From: Macrostomum hystrix
Lineage: Eukaryota; Platyhelminthes; Macrostomidae
Reading direction: 5' to 3'
NCBI GenBank assembly: GCA_950097015.1
Contig: CATNEN010000038.1
Coordinates: 33,380,501 to 33,444,500 of the forward strand
Length of the DNA: 64,000 nt
Positions 28,954 through 41,511 of the stretch are shown here, in pieces. The notes below the pieces were generated by a model. The model did no database searches. It was not told the origin of the DNA and saw only the letters and a list, made by a program, of their open reading frames with translations. The translations under genes and the position numbers were made by a program. The first letter of the stretch is position 1. Each line of letters starts with the position of its first letter.

Positions 28954-29811
28954 CCTCCTTTCGAAGGCATGAACGCCTTCCTGGGAGCCACTCTTTTGGA
29001 CATCTTCGTCAAGGGAGAGACCGCGAAGAGCACCAGGCGCCTCATGGATGCCGGCGTGCCTTTCAATTTCTCGAGAGCCTTCAAAAAGCGCTCTCTCACT
29101 CCCCACTCCGATCTCTGCCTAAAGATTCTGGGCGAGTGCGAAGGGCTCAACATCCGCTCCGATGCAATACCCGCCACTCTGATCCTGAGCCACAGGTACA
29201 AGGTCAAAATTCAGCCTCGCCAGGAGGCAAACGACAGCTGGACCGACCCTGAAATCCACTGTTATACCGACGGCTCCCTGATGAACGGAATCTCGGGATT
29301 CAGAGCCTGTATCTAGCTCGTACAAGGGAGGAGAGGTCGCTTGGACTCACTCCCAGCATACTGGGAAAAACTCCAGCGTTTTTCAGAACGAGATGCTCGC
29401 CATCAGTTCATGCGCTCAGGGCATGGCTGTTTTTCTCGGCATCGCTATCTCCAGGGCCAGCTCCTGGAGGACAAATGCACATTCTGTAGCTCGGGCAGTG
29501 AAAACGCCGAGCACTTTATCTGCCCAGTTTTCACCAGGGCAAGGCTTGAACACCTTGGGCCTAACCCAACTCTCTCCGATGCTTGCAGGCCCGAGAGCAT
29601 CCCTCAGCTTGCCCGGTACCTTTGGGATACTGGGCGAGCTGACGTCTTCCCCACCGACAGTGCGGAAGACCACGCTGCGGGCCACCCTGAGCAACACCAC
29701 CTCTCCTGAGGTCGTTTGGTTTGCCAGGGGTTAGAGGAATGGGCGGTCCCCTCCGCCTCCTCGCTGCGTCCGCCGGTACGGAGCACCCCGCAGTTAAGTC
29801 AAAGTAAGTCA
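28954..29811 (+). mobile_element. 5'-truncated, internally deleted LINE copy with 11-bp TSD
   Basis: It matches the full-length LINE from about 17147 to its 3' end. The exact direct repeat AGTTAGTCCTA flanks it at 28943-28953 and 29812-29822. Relative to the full element it lacks about 450 bp of RNase H (the 17603-18055 equivalent). It has a 7-bp insertion near 29314 and lacks a few bases near 29522. The 3' end is AAGTCAAAGTAAGTC, the same short tandem tail. The region homologous to the 17405 lesion is intact here. Confidence 0.92.
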
Positions 29812-29822
29812 AGTTAGTCCTA

Positions 29823-30564
29823 ACTGGGCTAAGCACATAGGCTAAATAATACAGTAGTAAAATTATATTAAAATAATCTGGGAAAACAAGGCTTTTTTCG
29901 AGAACTGAAAAACTTGCTTAGCCATTTTTTAGCTCTGACGCGGAAAATTTTTTGCACGAAGAATTTAATCCTAATCAACGGTAATGAGTCTGTGACGCAT
30001 CATCGCTCTGGTTGATCTCCATTTTACTCATTCCCAATTCGCGTGTAGCTACGACTTTTGGTTAATTGGGCATCTTATGCAGTTTGTTTGCAGCTCTGAA
30101 TATTTTCATCCCACGGGTTCATCTTCCTAGTGAAATTCTGAGAAACAATATTTGCTTCAGGCTGTGCAGACGTGATTTGATGCGATAATCAATTAGCTGA
30201 TTCCTGTCGAAGGCTGTCTAGTTTATGAGCTCCATCTTCCTCTCCTTTGACGCCCATAAAAAAGAAAAGCTGCAAGCCTAGGATGAGATTGCAGACAAAT
30301 TTATTGAAGAAACGAAGGTCGTTCAGAGCGACGGATTTTTTCACGATTCTGATAGTAGAGCTAGACAAGGCTTTCGACTCTAGTTAGGTGAAATTAATCC
30401 TTGTAGAGGTGGACCTCTGCGAGACATGAATCAACTAGTCTAATCTTTGATTAACATGCAAGAGCACAATTTTCTGGTCCATTATGTCATTAAGTCGTAG
30501 TTATTTGACTATTTATCAAATAAATCGTAGTTCAAATAAAATATCGTAGTTATTTTAGGACCGT
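29823..30564. other. Intergenic, no supported gene
   Basis: A broken open stretch near 30224-30385 (ATGAGCTCCATCTTCC..., interrupted by a TAG) has some protein-like composition but no recognisable family. The rest is AT-rich. Confidence 0.25.
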
Positions 30565-30948
30565 TGCTAATCGCGTAGATTCTTGGTAGGACCGTAAAAC
30601 TATTAGCGTAGATTCTTGGTAGGACCGTAAAACTATTAGCGCAGATTCTTGGTAGGACCGTAAAACTATTAGCGTAGATTCTTGGTAGGACCGTAAAACT
30701 ATTAGCGCAGATTCTTGGTAGGACCGTAAAACTATTAGCGCAGATTCTTGGTAGGACCGTAAAACTATTAGCGCAGATTCTTGGTAGGACCGTAAAACTA
30801 TTAGCGCAGATTCTTGGTAGGACCGTAAAACTATAAGCGCAGATTCTTGGTAGGACCGTAAAACTATTAGCGTAGATTCTTGGTGGGACCGTAAAACTAT
30901 TAGCGTAGATTCTTGGTAGGACCGTAAAACTATTAGCGTAGAATAGCG
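30565..30948 (+). repeat. 33-bp satellite, subfamily A
   Basis: About 12 copies occur of a 33-bp unit (GTAGATTCTTGGTAGGACCG plus TAAAACTATTAGC). The main variation is GTAGATTC against GCAGATTC. It abuts the related 34-bp array. Confidence 0.93.
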
Positions 30949-30954
30949 TTAGGC

Positions 30955-31965
30955 GTAGATTCGTGGTAAGAACCGTAGCTATTTAAGCGTAGATTCGTGG
31001 TAAAAACCGTAGCTATTTAAGCGTAGATTCGTGGTAAAAACCGTAGCTATTTAAGCGTAGATTCATGGTAAGAACCGTAGCTATTTAAGCGTAGATTCAT
31101 GGTAAGAACCGTAGCTATTTAAGCGTAGATTCATGGTAAGAACCGTAGCTATTTAAGCGTAGATTCGTGATAAAAACCGTAGCTATTTAAGCGTAGATTC
31201 GTGATAAAAACCGTAGCTATTTAAGCGTAGATTCATGGTAAGAACCGTAGCTATTTAAGCGTAGATTCATGGTAAGAACCGTAGCTATTTAAGCGTAGAT
31301 TCATGGTAAGAACCGTAGCTATTTAAGCGTAGATTCATGGTAAGAACCGTAGCTATTTAAGCGTAGATTCGTGATAAAAACCGTAGCTATTTAAGCGTAG
31401 ATTCATGGTAAGAACCGTAGCTATTTAAGCGTAGATTCATGGTAAGAACCGTAGCTATTTAAGCGTAGATTCGTGATAAAAACCGTAGCTATTTAAGCGT
31501 AGATTCGTGATAAAAACCGTAGCTATTTAAGCGTAGATTCATGGTAAGAACCGTAGCTATTTAAGCGTAGATTCATGGTAAGAACCGTAGCTATTTAAGC
31601 GTAGATTCATGGTAAGAACCGTAGCTATTTAAGCGTAGATTCGTGGTAAGAACCGTAGCTATTTAAGCGTAGATTCATGGTAAGAACCGTAGCTATTTAA
31701 GCGTAGATTCGTGGTAAGAACCGTAGCTATTTAAGCGTAGATTCGTGGTAAGAACCGTAGCTATTCAAGCGTAGATTCGTGATAAAAACCGTAGCTATTT
31801 AAACGTAGATTCATGGTAAGAACCGTAGCTATTTAAGCGTAGATTCATGGTAAGAACCGTAGCTATTTAAGCGTAGATTCGTGGTAAGAACCGTAGCTAT
31901 TTAAGCGTAGATTCGTGGTAAGAACCGTAGCTATTCAAGCGTAGATTCATGTTAGGACCGTTGCT
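30955..31965 (+). repeat. 34-bp satellite, subfamily B
   Basis: About 29 copies occur of a 34-bp unit (GTAGATTCGTGGTAAGAACC plus GTAGCTATTTAAGC). Variants are GTGGTAAG, ATGGTAAG and GTGATAAA. The unit aligns with subfamily A apart from one base of length and a few substitutions. The last copies (31940-32035) revert toward the A type (TAGGACCG), so the two forms share an origin. Confidence 0.93.
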
Positions 31966-32418
31966 AATGGCGTAAATTCTAGGTAGGACCGTAACTACAA
32001 GCGTAAAATTCAAGGTAGCAGTAAAACTATTAAAACAAAAGTAAACAAATAGTTTAAACAAGAGTGAAACAGCTAGCATTTTGTATTTTCTCAATTCGTT
32101 TGGAAATGTGGGCGCCGTGGCAAAGGGTTATTAGCATGAGTCTGGATGTGAGAGAAGAACTCCAAATACTGAGATGACTGACAGTCAGAACGCACGAAAC
32201 GTTACGGAGGCATAACCAAGGCTGGCGAAAAAACGAAAGTCAATTTATTTTAGACATTCCATGCAGCTATTAGTCACACCTGAGTCACAGTCACTTGAGG
32301 CCATCCATGCACACCGCATATAGTTATGTTTACAAGGAGCTGCAATTATCTGTAAAAATAGAATCGTACCATGAATTTCCTGCAAAAATCATTGCCATCG
32401 TGCTTTTGAACATTTTTT

Positions 32419-32517
32419 AAATCGCCCCGCGAGAATCGCCCCGCGAGAATCGCCCCGCGAGAATCGCCCCGCGAGAATCGCCCCGCGAGAATCGCCCCGC
32501 GAGAATCGCCCCGCGTG
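32419..32517 (+). repeat. 14-bp tandem repeat (AATCGCCCCGCGAG)n
   Basis: Seven near-perfect copies form a GC-rich island in AT-rich surroundings. The last ends GCGTGGAATT. Confidence 0.93.
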
Positions 32518-34121
32518 GAATTAAGGAGACCTTTTAAGATCTATATATGCACCCTGAAAGAATGAAATCTTCCCTTTAATTGCCTGTTTGCATGCCTACA
32601 TGCCCTTACATGCCCGTGTCAATTTAAGAGTGGAAGTCAGGTCGTATAGTCTGGGAACAGTTGGTGGAAAATGTTTAATTGCTGGGTTTATGTAAAACTG
32701 GCCAACTGTAAAATTCTCAATCTGATGAAAATTGTTTTAAATTGCGTGGTTATTTGTGAAGGAGGATCAAGTCTTAATGATACTTATCCATTGGATGTGA
32801 CTCTAAAACATTTTTATTTTAAGCACTTACTGTTCTTTTTTATTTCCAAACTGATCGATTGTCGCAATGCAAATCGAACAGGAAGATGATGTTGAAGAAG
32901 ACGCCTCTGAGAGAAATCGGATATCGTTTGGGAAAATTTTCCCAAGCTTAATTCATTATATAAATCGCAGGCAATTGCATAGCGGCTGCTTTCTTGGTTA
33001 GGCAGCAAATGCCTCCTCATGCAGTTTGTGAAATAATATTTCAGATACATATACGGAGTTTCAATGCTAAAGCTACAAAAAGATGTAATTGCCATCTACT
33101 ACCGTTCACATTGATCCAAAAGAGTTCAGTTTCGTTACACAAAGTATTTTAAGCCGCAATAATTGATGCACTCGTTGATGAGTTCAGAACGTACTTTTCG
33201 AAATCTGGTTAAAATTACGCACATGTAGATCTTCATATTCTCCCTGTGTTCTGACTATAGAGAATTATTTTGCGCTTTTACCGCCAGACAAATGCAATCT
33301 TCTAATGAAAGTTTATAAACGCCAAAATTGAATCAATAATAGGAATCGTTGAAAATATTTATTTTGTTTATTAAATTCGATACCGATGTTATCCAATTAA
33401 AGCTCGAAGTTTTCGTAGGCTTAAATATTTAAAGTTTTTAAACAAACATTCAAACGTCATAGATAACCCCTTAAGGCGTTAACTTTAGCATATTTGTTTA
33501 GAAAACTCTGGTTACAAGTAATAATTGTATTTATCCAGTTGCTAAAATATTTATTGAACGAATTACTACTGAAGCTTCTACGTTCCAAATCCATTTGTGT
33601 TTTAATCAAAACGACAGAATCAACCTCCGAGACTTAGCTTTCGTGACACAAAAATCCTGGAAAAAACTTAGTTCTTAACGATGTTAAAGAATTTTTATGC
33701 TTATAATTTAAATGTGCTTAATATGTAATAAATATTTATCATACCCAACAAACAATCAAACTTCATTGATTGTTTCAGTTTGTAGTCATAAAAAACTTTT
33801 TAAGTGAGGTAATTTAACAGTTGAATGATTCTTCTAGGAACGATAATTTTCTAGAACGTTTAGAACATTTAGAAATTTTGTCTTATTTTACTACTCACAG
33901 GTGGAGTCGTAGGTTTGCTAACGATAAAAATTCATAAACATTAAAAGGTGCAGCATTCGTTAATATGATACTTATAAGAATGGGGTGGCAAGTAAATTAG
34001 ACAGCAAAGTGGTAGAATGCGAGAAGTGTTTTAAAACATTAATAAAATGTAAAATAAAAAGCTGGTCGGAGTAATTAGAAGAATTCGCAGTTCAGATAAT
34101 GAATATTTTAAATCTTCCGCG
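32518..34121. other. AT-rich intergenic region, no supported gene
   Basis: A 44-codon frame at 32867-33001 (MQIEQEDDVEEDASERNR...) is acidic and coding-like but has no supporting splice sites, so I do not call it. The remainder shows only AT-rich sequence and short unmatched frames. Confidence 0.3.
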
Positions 34122-34127
34122 TTTATT
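34122..34127 (-). terminator. Poly(A) signal of the glycosyltransferase gene
   Basis: AATAAA on the minus strand, about 120 bp past the stop codon at 34248. Confidence 0.6.
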
Positions 34128-34247
34128 GGATGAAAATATATAATATATTCGAATATAAGAAAGGCTCATAACAATATTCAACTTTCTAGCATCTAGTATC
34201 TAGTATCTAGTATCAATTAACTAGAAGCAATTGTGTTGCCGCTTATT

Positions 34248-36303
34248 TCACACGAAATCTTGTGTACCATAGATAATAAACCTGACAACTTGGCCAAACA
34301 TGGAGTTGAGTCGGCCAACAGATGTCTCGTTTATCTCTGGACGAGAATGTTGCCACAGGTGCAGTAGGTAGTTATTGTGCCAATTCCACTTGACCTGCAG
34401 AGCGGAGAGGTTGCCGTACATCTGGCGCAGCTCGGCCTCGGACCAGCCGGGGCGTGCGATGTACTCCGGTTCGACATGGCACAGGTGAGGATACTTCAGC
34501 CACATTTGATGCGGTAACATGACTGAATGTGTAGCCCATTGGCTGTCTGTGAAGGTCTGATAGAGAGTGTACCACAGCAGCAGAAAGCTTGACTGCGGCT
34601 TGGACATGAAAGCGCCGATAGTTAGTCCACTGGCTGACTCACGACCTATTGCACAGTCGTGACTGAAAGCAAATAGTTCATTAAAACAAAAATATTGACA
34701 TATACATTGTTGTAATTAAAGCAATCGTTCGTGTCCCTTAGTAAAATTATTTTCATTTCCTAGTGTCTCATTTCACCCAGCTAGCTGTGAAATTGGCACT
34801 AGCATCAGCTAGGTTAGAAATTTAAATACAGCCTTGCACAGCTGAGCCATGCAATTTCTATTTATCTACCTTAGTATCTATCTGGTATCTAAGGCATCTA
34901 ACATTCCGCTAATATAGCTTTTTGCAGCCCATTTGGTCTTACAAGCATTCAATTTAAACCAAGACCTGCCTGCAAGTTGCTTGAGCGTCAGGTCCAACTG
35001 CTACTCAATTAAATCAAGAGAAACCCTCTGTTGAAGTTGCAGCAACTGCCGCAGAAGTTAAACGAACAGTTCTAGTTGGTTGTCAGTATCTCGACAATCA
35101 GCAGAGCTTTGGAAAAGCAGCCTGCAGACGGTTGCGAGACGCTCTAATCACAAGATTCAAGAAAGACACAAGACACAAGAAATCACAAGCTACAACCTCT
35201 TGTTAATGTTAGATGCACTCGAACTTTAGAATTAAAGTGGATGCACTGTAAGAATGCGCTTAAGCATCTATTTGTGATCGAAATCTTGTCGAAGCTCTCA
35301 CCTTCGTAGCGGCTGCAGAGAGCGAAGTGTGACCACATCTGAATCCAAAAATATACCTCCCAGCATGATGGCTGTCTCCAGCTTCATCACGTCCACCTGG
35401 TGTTGAATAACCCTAACCGGCCTGTCAAACACCTGACTAGGTAGAGGTCTGGTTGCCAGCAGCAGCCGGTTTCGACGACCGTGCACGGTCAGGTTTAGCA
35501 CTAATTGTTGCCAGTAGCGACCACTGGGAGCACCGCTGGACCACAGAACTACTTTTTCAGCTTCCGACAGCCAGACTGCACTCAACAGTGCCAGGTAGTC
35601 CACGAATTGGAGCGTAATATTTCGCTTTCCATTGGAAAAGAAGCGGTAGAAATGAATCCAGTTCGGTATTGGCCGCTCATTACTGCTGCTTTGTCGCATT
35701 GCTGTGCAAATTACGATCGTGTTTATCTCCGTTCCGTCCAAGCTCCAGAACCGATGTCCGTTCAGACTGAGGTGCTCCGGATAATACTCGGAGATACTCA
35801 CATTGTCTGATGGGTTTACAGCGGTGGATTCTGTGAATTCATAATTTACTCTGAACTCAACTATTTGTTCACTCACCTGCAACACCTTGAACAGACTTCA
35901 CAAGCTCCAGCATTCTGCCGGACTTTCTGAGCCGGTGTAGGAAGGCCCTCACGTTGGCGTCGCTATCATTGTTTTTTTGCGACTCCTTACCGGTGGAAAC
36001 GGAGGGCCCAATGGCACTTTTATTAGTGGAGTAGTGATAGAAACTATCGTTGGAAGATATTTTCTTTAGATGCATTGACGCTAGCATGAAAGATGAGTAG
36101 AACGATGTCACAATTGTCAGAGTCACGCAGAGTAGTAGTGTCCCTCTTAATAAACTCGTTAAGCAGTAGCTGTTGCAGCCGCTATTGACACGGCGGATCC
36201 ACAGAAATCTCAAAAAAATATTGACGAACTGCATTGCAGTTGAATCGAAATTTGATAACTTTCTAACACAATATGAAAGTCCTGCAGGGAGATGTTTTAG
36301 CAT
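34248..36303 (-). CDS. Type II membrane DXD glycosyltransferase (Gly_transf_sug / A4GALT-like), three exons
   Basis: Exons 36303-35877, 35830-35302 and 34662-34248 join in phase (G|AA, AG|T) to 456 codons plus stop. Starting at the second ATG (36234) gives 433. Residues about 53-73 are one hydrophobic segment after a basic N-terminus, the type II anchor of Golgi transferases. The catalytic domain contains IPNWIHFYRF, LETAIMLGGIF and LDSDVVTLRSL with the DSD metal/nucleotide-sugar motif at about 305-307. Exon 3 gives HDCAIGRESASGLTIGAFM and the C-terminal WNWHNNYLLHLW pattern typical of this superfamily. It should transfer a sugar from a UDP donor onto a glycolipid or glycoprotein in the Golgi lumen; donor and acceptor cannot be read from sequence. 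Several N-glycosylation sequons (for example NLT, NVS) suit a luminal protein. The first intron is only 46 bp. Confidence 0.87.
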
Positions 36304-36951
36304 TTGAGAGTTTCTATAGTTTAGTGATTTTTTACTACTCCATAATGCTACTTCAATAGCAATCACTTGACTATGGTAGCGGAGATAGTGTGGAAATTAT
36401 AAGGACGCTTTTAAGAAAGCCTTGGACAAAGATCTGCTTAAAGCGGTGCATTTTTAGCTTTTTTCTAAGCGTTCATAGGCTTAAGAATCTCAAATACTGA
36501 AACGAATCCCAGCATGCTGCACATATGCATTTTGCTTTCTATAACTATGGCATGCAGAAAAAAAGAAAAAAACTTCTTGCAGCAAAAGGAGCTTGAAATC
36601 CAGGCTTAATCTAAATCAAGTACTCGACCCTCTGAAGGGCCAGACTGAAGGAAAAATTCTAGACTTCGTTTAGAATTAAGGGGCTTCAGGTTTCATAAGA
36701 ATTGAACAAAAAAGCAAGTATCAAATGGTGCACACTCGCTTTACAGGTTTTGACAGCATTGACCTCGTGGCACGTACGTCCTGGGATTTTAGAGCCTGAA
36801 GCAGTTTTCAATTTAGCGTCAATCGAAACTCCATGGAAAAGAGTTTCACGAAGGAAGTGTGTTTTAAATCTGTCAATAAAGGTTAAAATAAAGTATATAT
36901 TAGGTATAGAGCATTAGATGAAAACAAAAAATATTTTAGCGACTTTGACAG
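36304..36951. other. Upstream of the glycosyltransferase gene, no feature seen
   Basis: This presumably contains the glycosyltransferase promoter. No TATA box, exon or repeat is clear. Confidence 0.25.
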
Positions 36952-37281
36952 CTCCCGAGAAAAAACCTGGTAAACTTGTCAATTCAGCAATGGTACTTAG
37001 TACTTGACTGTACTTAAAAAGTTTGTCATGTTGGAGATCCAAGTACTTGGCTTGAAGTAGGTCGGTCGACATGCAGTTCAAACATTGAATAATTGGGAAG
37101 TACTTGATTATTTGCTGATATAGTTTGGTATCTGTACTTGAAAGTAACTTTAAAATTCAAAATCAACATCCCAAGCTTGCCAAGCTTGTAACAATACTTT
37201 GCAGTAATTATTCAAGTATGTCATGTTTACTTTCAAAGTTGCTTGTCAAGTTTATCATTTTATAATATTTTTTCTCTGGAG
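36952..37281. mobile_element. Possible 330-bp inverted-repeat element (MITE-like)
   Basis: The left end CTCCCGAGAAAAAA (36952-36965) and the right end TTTTTTCTCTGGAG (37268-37281) are inverted copies with one mismatch. Further in, TAAACTTGTCAA (36971-36982) and TTGTCAAGTTTA (37243-37254) are also inverted with one mismatch. The interior is AT-rich and repeats AAGTACTTG-like words. No clear target-site duplication was found. Confidence 0.45.
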
Positions 37282-38191
37282 AACGTTATGGAGATTTCGC
37301 AATCACGCAAAGCCCAGTCCATAAAGAGCGACAAAGAGTTGAAAACCGCTGGAAAGGCTCATGGATCAGACAAGTCCCACGCTGCTGATAGAATGAGGCA
37401 GGGGCCTGATGGCTACGATTGTTATTTGGAAATTAAGATTTAGAGGGAGACTAATATGCATTAGCGCTCTGCTGATGCATACCAGCTCAATGAAGTGTCC
37501 CAGTCAAGCGCATGCGCCTTACTTTCGCTTAATTTGTACGCGTGCGCGCTATCAAAAGCACAAAATATGCGCGCAAAACTCATCGCGTATATAACTCTAG
37601 AATACGTGCATCGAGCGCGTGGATCTAAAGCTTCAAATACGAGTAAACCCCGTCACTTTTTGCCATCTTAAACGGCGCATATCGCACTGCAATTATTAAA
37701 TGCTGAAATTTTCGCGTCAGTTTGAGTAAGTCAGTATTGTTCAAACCTCCTAGTTCGAAAATACGTTGCGTTCCTACGAATATACTTGCTCTCATTTCAT
37801 TATTATTCTTACATGCCGATTCAGAAAAGAATTGAACTGAATTTTCGTTGGACTGTACTCAAATAATGGGCAACCCATCTAGCCTGGGTCGGCGGCTGGG
37901 CGTTTTGACACTGTAGGAACTGCAAAGGGGCTCCGCTCCTTAGTCATTTTGTGCCCCTTCCGTTGTGAAAGTTATTCTTTGAACTTTAAGTCTTATAATC
38001 TTTAACAAATTATATTATCTTTTATTGTCCTTCTCCCCCCATTGCGACTTCGTATTGTTATTTTGTTCTAATTTTTAATTGTTTGATAGTTTTAGTTATG
38101 ATGTTGTTTTCTTCCTTTTACGATAAATTTGTGTGCGCTCGACATATTGGGCAACAGAAATAATAACTGATGACCAACTGACACCACAGCC

Positions 38192-38363
38192 CAGTGGCGT
38201 AGCTGGGGAATACAGGGTTATATCCCCCCAAGAGGCAGAAAAATTGTGGGAGAGTTGAAAGAGGGGCGGGAGTATTACCATTAAAAACTGTCTATTTTTT
38301 TGTTTATTTTTTAACTTTTTTTCATTTACCCCCCCCCATATAAAATTCCTAGCTACGCCACTG
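38192..38363. mobile_element. 172-bp MITE with CAGTGGCGTAGC inverted ends
   Basis: The left end is CAGTGGCGTAGCTGGGG and the right end is CCTAGCTACGCCACTG, inverted over about 15 bp. CAGTGGCGTAGC-type ends are common in hAT-like non-autonomous elements. The flanks CCACAGCC and CGGCAGCC could be a worn 8-bp target-site duplication (6 of 8). Confidence 0.7.
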
Positions 38364-41300
38364 CGGCAGCCACTTGACTTTCCCTTTTTACCTTTTGTTT
38401 CCATTTTGCTTCACCGTTTGGCTTCCACGTTTTTCTTAATTGCGAGTTTTATATTTTGGTGATGGTGAAATGTTATAGCTTACAGGACGAATTTCCCTTA
38501 GTGAATATTAATATCCCCTGAACCATAAATATCTCTGCCAACGGATTCTAATGAACCGAAAAATTCCCCTTTCCTGAAATTATCAACTTTGAATTTATCC
38601 TGACTGCTGACGTATCGCTTTTTGAGTAATTAGTAGGCGAGAAGATTAGTAGGCGAGGTAGTTGTCTGTTGCTTAAATAGTCGATTATAATAAAGGAAGT
38701 ATACATCAATCTCCACCATCAAAATCAAAGCATCGATTTATTCATTTTTTCGCTTTCTTTGTTTTAATAATAATAACTTTTAATAATAAATTTGTTATAA
38801 ATATCTGCAGGTACAAGTTCTATTCGTAATTAATTTAATAATTCAAGTAATTATGTGATGCTGTCTCTCTAATTTAATGTTGTTTTAATATGCTAGTTAA
38901 AATTATGGGCATTGTTTTCGTGAGCTATATTTTTAAGGGATATTTCTTCGGTTTTCCATTAATATTTATAATAGTTTTGTTTTAGTGTGCTACATAGTCG
39001 TAGTTCGTATTCAAATGTGCTAATTAGGCCTTTCCAGGAAGGCTCCCTCTCCCTGTTCTACGACTGAGTGCTGCCCGCCGGTTGTTATTTTATCAGTGGC
39101 TAATTTGAATTGTAGCTGTAGCTGTGTTTTATGTGAAATCCATTGAGTAGCTCTGTAACCCATCTAAGATATAGACAGCATTCGCCGTAAAGACGATTTC
39201 TTAATTCGAAGGCCCAATTTATTGCATGAGAGTGCTTTCCGCTACAAGGTTTTGTAACTATTGATAATTTTTACCTTACTAATAAAATAAACCGAAACTG
39301 CTACGCCTATTCGTTAAAACCGAAACTTCGTCATAATTAATTATGTTCCTGGTGGCAGCAACTAGTACCCTTTCGTATTGTTGTATTATTAGAAGAGTAG
39401 GCCAATATTAAATCAATTTTAGCGTGAATTTAACTGGCAGTAGATTTTCATTTGTTTATTTTATAAAGATATGGAGCTATAGGGCCTAGAACATCCCTAT
39501 ACTAAAATTCAAAACTATCTATATAATATATACTGCTATAAATTTACAAAAACTAAGCAATAGCTTAAGGTTCAATGATTTTTTATAATGCTTTGACTGT
39601 CATTTTTTATAAAAAAATTTAAGGTTATAGGAAATACTTTCGTTGCTTTTTTAAACACATAAGCTAAAAACTTTTGTGTTCAACTGTACCCCACGCCTGA
39701 GGGGTGGTCTAAACTGTCATACGAGTACGAGTACAGAGTGGGGTACAGATCAAATCGTCATATTCTAAAACATCATGTGATGATAATGATTTGCACAAAA
39801 GTATCACATTATTCAATTCAATATGACAATCTTGACTATTTGTATCGTCAAATATTTGCAGATCTCATGCTCCTGTTTCAATTAAAGTCTAACAATGACC
39901 TATCTGTGTGCCTGTATATAAACAATGCAATAGAAGGGCACATTTGAGTTACATGTACATAACTACATGCTAAACTAAATTCAGTGCACATGACATGTTA
40001 TGTAATGTGCTATGTACTTTGAGTGGCTCAATGACATAATTTTGTAGAGCCAAGTGAGACCAGGCCAAAAATGTATGCTTTGCTTTGCTTATGCTTTCAA
40101 CAAAGCTGTTTGTGGAGCCAATAAAATAACAATATGATGATTTTGTGAATGTCACATTGTCCAATGCTGACAATATGAAGATTTAAATAATGTTGTTATT
40201 TTTTACAATCCGCATGACAATTTTGGCCAGAGCTGCCTGAGTGTACACCTATAAACTACATACAATAAAATACACTATGTGCATGTCAAAATTGATTGTG
40301 CAGTACAAAGTGTATAACAGAAAATTCTGGTGTGCACAACACCTTACTATGGTCTAAGAAAACAGTTCAAGAAGCCCCTAATTTACTATCTAAATTTAAG
40401 TCTAAAAAAAACAAAAAAAGTTTTCTGATATCAAGCCCTAACCTATCCTCAGATTTGTTATTCTATATCCCTAATCAGTATTTACATATTTACATATTTA
40501 TTCATCTCAAAGTGGTAATTATAAATAAATAATCCACTTTTTAACAACTAGTTTGAAGTTGAATAACAACTGCTTCAGCCATATGAATAATGACTGTTAA
40601 GATGATATCATTAAATATCTTTGTTGTTCTTAGACTTAAAGAAATATATGTAAACCAAATAAAAAAACTATATTTTATAGTTATACACAATAAATACTGT
40701 TAACTGCTTTGTGCCTTCATTTTAAAAGGACTGCAGCAGTGCAGCTATCAAATTATGCTTATCTTTTCATTCTGTCCCAATCTAAACTTTATATATGCAT
40801 TTATGTGTTTTATGTAATTCAGTTCTCAACCAGCAGTTCCCTGTAACCAATAGGCAGTTATTAGCCAATAGTGGAGTTCATGCTTATGACAAAGCCTAGA
40901 ATGCTCACCTGCCCCATCGACCACCCCCACCCCCATTAACTACCACTAAGTTCTGTTAGGTGAGCCTCACACAGCAAGCAACTTTAAGCCTAAAAGCCTA
41001 AATGTTCCTAAATTTTTAAGAAATTTTTTTAATGCTTTATATTTCAGTCTACTAAAACACTAATTCAACTCTCTAATAAATCCATATAGTAGAACTGTAC
41101 ATTAAATAGTTTACATTACATATTTTCAAATCATAAAGGTCTGACATGAAGCCATACACATTTTGATGGTGTATTTTAAGCATCACACTCTAACAAAATT
41201 AAATTTCATACCTATTAAATTTTATTACCCAAGATTTCAACATGCAACAACAGATTTCAACAGCTTTACAAGTTTCCTAAATTTTCCTAATGTTGAAAAA

Positions 41301-41487
41301 GTTTTCAAACTTCCCAGTTTTGGAAAACCAAGTCTGAAATTTTATTCCATTCACAACACTGCAGTGGGGAATTATTATTTCTCATTGCAGGCATTAAAAA
41401 TATTTACCTTACTTTTTAAGAAAGTTATTTTAAAGCTTTATATTCCAGTATACTAAAAGTAGTATAAATCTTGTTACTTTTCATTTC
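38364..41487. other. AT-rich intergenic region with a possible LTR relic
   Basis: No gene is supported. About 38640-39349 ends with an AATAAA (39280s) and then TGGTGGCAGCAAC at 39350, which resembles the LTR/primer-site boundary at 54612 (TGGTGGCAGCGA); a solo LTR is possible. TTTAATGCTTTATATTTCAG (41030s) and its near copy at 41431 form a short diverged direct repeat. The rest is featureless AT-rich sequence. Confidence 0.25.
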
Positions 41488-41511
41488 AGTGTCTCCTTGA
41501 ACATTAACAGC

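Noticed and set aside
30955-31965. CRISPR-like array of regularly spaced 34-bp units
   Set aside because: There are no unique spacers; whole units are repeated and diverge like a satellite, and the DNA is eukaryotic.
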